From the NCBI RefSeq assembly GCF_002556635.1, contig NZ_MWMO01000018.1, forward strand, positions 21,508 to 85,507: a stretch of DNA of 64,000 bases, written 5' to 3'. The position numbers and the translations under genes are program-made. Positions within the stretch are counted from its first letter, which is position 1, and each line of letters opens with the position of its first letter. Positions 60,608 through 64,000 of the stretch are shown here, piece by piece. The stretch is from Novosphingobium sp. PC22D (GTDB lineage Bacteria; Pseudomonadota; Alphaproteobacteria; Sphingomonadales; Sphingomonadaceae). Below the pieces are notes generated by a model. The model saw only the letters and a program-made list of their open reading frames with translations. It did not search any database and was not told the origin of the DNA.

Positions 60608-60788
60608 GTCTCGTCCTTTTTTTGGCATTCGACGCAAAAGTTTCGCGTCCCGAGGCGCGCTCCTGCCAGCGACCCCATTGACAGGCAAGGTTCGCTTCGC
60701 CATGAGCGCGCCTTCTCGGCAGGAATGCTCCCCTCGGGGGGCGCGGGGCGGGCCAGATCCCTCCCCTGATTTTTCCGCGAACCGGTGT

Positions 60789-60874
60789 GGACAGGTGGCC
60801 GAGTGGTTAAAGGCAGCAGACTGTAAATCTGCCCGCGCAAGCGTACGTTGGTTCGAATCCAGCCCTGTCCACCA
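60789..60874 (+). tRNA. tRNA-Tyr (GTA)
   Basis: This 86-nt class II tRNA has acceptor GGACAGG/CCTGTCC, anticodon stem GCAGA/TCTGC around CTGTAAA with anticodon GTA (60823-60825), a long variable arm, GGTTCGAATCC T-arm and encoded ACCA end. Its 3' end is followed by the island B integrase and is the presumed integration site. Confidence 0.95.
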
Positions 60875-60988
60875 CCGCCCTTTCTCAGCACATCTCCGAA
60901 AAGCCCTAGAAATCGCAGAAAACCAAGGGTATTATCGCCATTACCGTCCGCGTTTGACCGCTGCAATTTGCCTGCAACCGGAGCCAAG

Positions 60989-61066
60989 TGTGGGGGTAAT
61001 GTGGGGGTAAAGTAGCTTACCCCCACACTTTGGTTTCGCAACTCGGTCCCGAAAAGTGTGGGGGTA
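60989..61066. repeat. TGTGGGGGTA repeat cluster upstream of the island B integrase
   Basis: Exact copies of TGTGGGGGTA lie at 60989-60998, 61000-61009 (11 bp phase), 61018-61027 (inverted) and 61057-61066. The arrangement (two phased direct copies, then an inverted one) mirrors the cluster before the island A integrase. Likely arm-type recombination sites; inference. Confidence 0.75.
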
Positions 61067-61071
61067 GAGCA

Positions 61072-62256
61072 ATGGGCAAACTCACGGCGGTAGCGGTCAA
61101 GGCAGCTTTGGCGAATCCGGGCACCTATCAGGACGGTGACGGATTATTCCTGAAAGTGGACAAACGCGGTGGTGCCTACTGGAATTTGCGACTCCAACAG
61201 GATGGTAAGCGACGAGATATCGGCGTCGGCAGCGCGAAGCTGGTTACGCTCGCCGAAGCGCGCGCCAAAGCGGCGGAACTCCGCAAGGCGGTAAAGGTCG
61301 AAAAGCGGGATGTGCTGACCGAGCGCAAGGACGAGGACGCTGCCAAGGTCACCTTCCGCGAAGCCGCTACCCAATATCATTCGGAGAACGAGGCGGGCTG
61401 GAAAAGCGATGTCTATGGTCGTCAATGGCTCGCCAGTCTGGAGAACTACGCCTTCCCGAAACTGGGCGACATGACGACCGGCGGAATCACTGCTGCCGAC
61501 ATTATCGGGGTGCTCACCCCGATTTGGCAGGAAATCCCCGAAACAGCCCGTCAGGTTCGTAACCGGATTTGCGCGGTCCTCGACTACTCCCACGCAAAGG
61601 GCTGGCGCTCTACAGAAGCTCCATCGGGCAATAGTAGCCTGAAAGCGGGGCGAGGGTTGCCGCGACAGGTCAAGAAACCTGAAAACCGCAAGGCGATGCC
61701 ATACGTCGCCGTTCCTCCGTTCCTGACCGCGCTGCGTCGCAAACCATCCTATTCGCGTTTGGCGCTCGACCTGCTCATTCTGACCGGCGTTCGCTCGCAG
61801 GAAGTGCGGCTCGCGAAGTGGGATGAATTCGATCTGGACCAACGCCTTTGGACAATTCCAGCCGAACACATGAAGCGCAGCAGGGCGCACATCGTGCCGC
61901 TGTCAGAAGCGGCGATGGCGGTTCTTGTGAAAGCGGACGCGATGCGGCTTGAGGGTGCCGAAGTCGTATTCCCTGGCATGACCGGTACGGCGATGTCCAA
62001 CATGACGCTACTCAAGGTCATGCGCGATATGCAGGAGCCTTTCCACGTCCACGGTTTCCGCTCCAGCTTTACCGACTGGGCGGCGAACGAAGGCTTCCCC
62101 AACGCAGTTGTCGAAGCGGCACTAGCGCACAAGACGCCGGATGCTGTGCAGGCCGCGTATCGGCGAACGACCTATCTCGGCACGCCCGAGAATCCAGGCG
62201 CGAGAGTGAAGCTGATGGATGCGTGGGGAGAATACTGTTCTGGTGCCCATGCTTAA
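61072..62256 (+). CDS. Tyrosine integrase of island B (DUF4102 N-terminus)
   Basis: 394 residues with the DUF4102 start GTYQDGDGLFLKVDKRGG and catalytic R241, H327-x-x-R330 (HGFR), H353 and nucleophile Y363 in QAAYRRTTY. It is only distantly similar to the island A integrase outside the catalytic motifs. ATG 61072 is chosen since MGKLTAVAVKAAL is the usual start; the frame is open 14 codons upstream through the repeat cluster. Confidence 0.92.
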   Translation: MGKLTAVAVKAALANPGTYQDGDGLFLKVDKRGGAYWNLRLQQDGKRRDIGVGSAKLVTLAEARAKAAELRKAVKVEKRDVLTERKDEDAAKVTFREAATQYHSENEAGWKSDVYGRQWLASLENYAFPKLGDMTTGGITAADIIGVLTPIWQEIPETARQVRNRICAVLDYSHAKGWRSTEAPSGNSSLKAGRGLPRQVKKPENRKAMPYVAVPPFLTALRRKPSYSRLALDLLILTGVRSQEVRLAKWDEFDLDQRLWTIPAEHMKRSRAHIVPLSEAAMAVLVKADAMRLEGAEVVFPGMTGTAMSNMTLLKVMRDMQEPFHVHGFRSSFTDWAANEGFPNAVVEAALAHKTPDAVQAAYRRTTYLGTPENPGARVKLMDAWGEYCSGAHA

Positions 62257-62353
62257 GCCGGTATGCCCAAAATTGATCCTCCACCTAGGTGACATTGTAG
62301 ATATCGCATCTTAAGCCACTTGCAGCTTTGATTTGAATCGGAAGGGTTTAGTT

Positions 62354-63094
62354 TTGTTCAGAAAATTGTTTGGCGGAGGCGCGCCTCAATCGCCCGCGTA
62401 CGAAACCGGTCAGCACCTTTTCGAGCAGGGTATGAGAGCGGCCAGCGAGTATCGTACCGCCGACGCGATAGCGCTCTACACGAGGTCGATTGAAGCAAAC
62501 CCGAATCCTGCACCGCTCATCAACCGAGCGAAGTTGTATCGCTGGCGACTGATGTTCGAAGACGCGATCACCGATCTAGAAACTGCTGTGAAGCTCGATA
62601 AGCAACAAGGCAACGAATTTGCTGCTCCGTTAGCACAGGAACTGCGCGAATGTAGGATTCTTGCTGAAAACCGATTTAATGGAAAGCGACCGCTTTTCAT
62701 TGCGGATCTCAATGACAAAGGCTTCGATCATGTTGCGGGCCGAATTGCGGACTCAATCTTTCAAGGCAACGGCCAACTTCTAGCGTATCACATGGTGAAT
62801 GAAGTCGATAACGCGAAAAAGTTTGAAAATCTGTCTGATTTCCCTTCAGTGAAAACGCTTCTAAACAATTGGATGAAAGATCAAAGTGTCATAGATCAAG
62901 CTCTGGCTGACCAACGCATCCACGCCGAATACGAACCAAAGCGCGGCATCTTCGAAGCGATGGTTTGCGTATATGACTACCCCGACATGGCAAAACTGCG
63001 TGATACGATCGTGCGAAAGATATGGTGCTTGTTAAACCCGCCAAGCCAAATGCAAGCGATTTGGGAGGCGAGTCTTCGTGATCCAGTTCAGTAA
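62354..63094 (+). CDS. TPR-containing protein, island cargo, function unknown
   Basis: About 246 residues. A TPR-like region (GMRAASEYRTADAIALYTRSIEANPN, then AKLYRWRLMFEDAITDLETAVKL) occupies the first 95 residues; the rest is not recognised (FDHVAGRIADSIF, FEAMVCVYDYPD). Start TTG 62354 lies 7 bp after GGAAGGG and gives MFRKLFGGGA. Base composition is clearly more AT-rich than the core genes, indicating transfer. It has no operon partner. Confidence 0.72.
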   Translation: MFRKLFGGGAPQSPAYETGQHLFEQGMRAASEYRTADAIALYTRSIEANPNPAPLINRAKLYRWRLMFEDAITDLETAVKLDKQQGNEFAAPLAQELRECRILAENRFNGKRPLFIADLNDKGFDHVAGRIADSIFQGNGQLLAYHMVNEVDNAKKFENLSDFPSVKTLLNNWMKDQSVIDQALADQRIHAEYEPKRGIFEAMVCVYDYPDMAKLRDTIVRKIWCLLNPPSQMQAIWEASLRDPVQ

Positions 63095-63173
63095 ATGATC
63101 CCGCGATAACGAATCGAGAGCAAATGGGCTGTAGGGCCAAGAGAGTATAGTATTCGGCGATTGCGATAGCGCC

Positions 63174-63908
63174 CTACGGTGCCACTTGGATCGCACAACT
63201 GACCGAATGCCCCACTTCTCGCGCCCGCTCGTTGCAGCGTTCGAGCACCTCGCGGTTTGCACTGAGGATGCGCTGCGCTGTAGCCAGTTCTTCCCAGGCT
63301 TCGGGGTTCTGAGACCGGATCAACCGTATTCCGGCGTCCACGATTGTCGGCTCTCCAACAGCCTTGCGAGCCATTCGTTCGGGCCAGTGCCAGCTTTCGG
63401 GCATGGTGCGTGCAATGGTGCCGGGCAAGATCGACCATAGCAGGATACCGGCAGCCAGCCCTAAGCCTGCAAAGCGCCAGGTCTGGCGCGTCTGTTCGGC
63501 CTCTGCGCGGACGCGCCCGACAATAACTGTGAGCCGACCGGTTACATTGTCCAGGTCTTTGCGGCCCTGCCGGAACAGGTCGCTACTGTCGCGCAGCATG
63601 TCGAGAGAGGCGCGCTTGATCTGAACCGCGATATCTTCCGGCGTCAGCTCGATGGCGGGCTTGTTGCCGATTGCGGTCAGCGTCTTGGAGACCTGTGCCA
63701 GTTGATCGGCCATTTGGCCGAGCGTGGCCGTGTAGTCCGGAATCACCATGTCGGCTCGTTCCCTGGCCATGTTCTGGACTGTATGGCGTACCATCGCCAT
63801 CTCGCCTTCAAGACGAGCGAAGGCTTCCGTTGCCGGGTCGGACTCGGTCACCGGCTCCGGTTCTGGTCTCGGCGCGGGCGGTTCCTCGACTTCGAGGTCC
63901 AGTTGCAC
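63174..63908 (-). CDS. DUF6118-like protein
   Basis: 244 residues: a Glu/Pro-rich N-terminus, a predicted coiled coil (AFARLEGEMAMVRHTVQNMA to QLAQVSKTLTAI), one membrane helix (AGLGLAAGILLWSILPGTIA) and the conserved PESWHWPERMARKAVGEPTI. This matches DUF6118 proteins carried by sphingomonad plasmids and islands; role unknown. GTG 63908 is the only in-frame start before an upstream stop, without a clear Shine-Dalgarno. Confidence 0.78.
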   Translation of the reverse strand: MQLDLEVEEPPAPRPEPEPVTESDPATEAFARLEGEMAMVRHTVQNMARERADMVIPDYTATLGQMADQLAQVSKTLTAIGNKPAIELTPEDIAVQIKRASLDMLRDSSDLFRQGRKDLDNVTGRLTVIVGRVRAEAEQTRQTWRFAGLGLAAGILLWSILPGTIARTMPESWHWPERMARKAVGEPTIVDAGIRLIRSQNPEAWEELATAQRILSANREVLERCNERAREVGHSVSCAIQVAP

Positions 63909-64000
63909 TTCTTCGATGTGGTCAGAGGTGGTTCCGCCTTCTTGGACAGTTTGGCGGCTGAGTTAAGCTAATCCCAGTTGTTGTTTATGCCGCCTGTTTG

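Larger units (their letters stand above)
60875..64000. mobile_element. Start of a second integrative element (island B) at tRNA-Tyr
   Basis: Directly downstream of tRNA-Tyr come an integrase-type repeat cluster, a tyrosine integrase, a relatively AT-rich TPR gene and a DUF6118-like gene of the kind found on sphingomonad mobile elements. The distal end is outside the window. The exact attachment core within the tRNA 3' end cannot be fixed without the other junction. Confidence 0.78.

Noticed and set aside
1..64000. Toxin-antitoxin, restriction-modification, CRISPR-Cas or retron defence system
   Set aside because: Apart from the broken methylase-helicase, no gene pair or array with the required motifs was found.

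Overview
The window looks like a GC-rich chromosome segment of an alphaproteobacterium of the order Sphingomonadales (Sphingomonas/Novosphingobium/Erythrobacter-like). The evidence is gene content and order plus LexA-type boxes of the alphaproteobacterial form. In addition, the envelope cluster runs skp-fabZ without lpxD or lpxA, as expected for bacteria that carry glycosphingolipids instead of lipid A.

Layout. (1) 1-9311 is one end of an integrative element anchored at the 3' end of a tRNA-Met gene. It holds a P4-type tyrosine integrase, a DUF5818-like protein, a lytic transglycosylase, a CHC2/Toprim primase-like protein and a large methyltransferase-helicase of the Strawberry-notch type. 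That last gene is broken by a complete IS21-family element (307-2937) with an 8-bp target duplication. (2) 9312-60874 is core chromosome: fatty-acid synthesis (acpP, fabF) with mltG; aspS; rnd with an oxyR-like regulator; pgsA; dapF-mtaB-ftsY-yciB; kup; a translationally coupled cytochrome c maturation operon ccmC-D-E-F-G-H-I; a valine/leucine-type dehydrogenase and tRNA-His; two tandem prolyl-hydroxylase-like oxygenases; sodC; then the translation/envelope cluster rpsB-tsf-pyrH-frr-uppS-cdsA-dxr-rseP-bamA-skp-fabZ with rpmE nearby; a small SOS-type locus; rlmB; tRNA-Tyr. (3) 60875-64000 is the start of a second integrative element at tRNA-Tyr, with its own integrase, a TPR protein of different base composition and a DUF6118-like protein.

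How the parts work together. The rpsB-to-fabZ block links translation, nucleotide and isoprenoid precursors, phospholipid synthesis and outer-membrane assembly. The ccm genes overlap stop-to-start throughout and form one System I heme-attachment operon; ccmA and ccmB are not in the window. The c-di-GMP theme is represented by a GGDEF-EAL protein and a PilZ protein.

The most unusual signals are: two GAAC-N7-GAAC LexA-type boxes 27 bp apart in front of an uncharacterised 63-residue membrane protein with a perfect Shine-Dalgarno (a candidate SOS-induced small membrane effector); another LexA-type box (GTTC-N7-GTTC) in the divergent promoter of the left island; the same 11-bp-phased TGTGGGGGTA repeat architecture in front of both integrases; and the IS insertion, whose exact removal restores the helicase frame.
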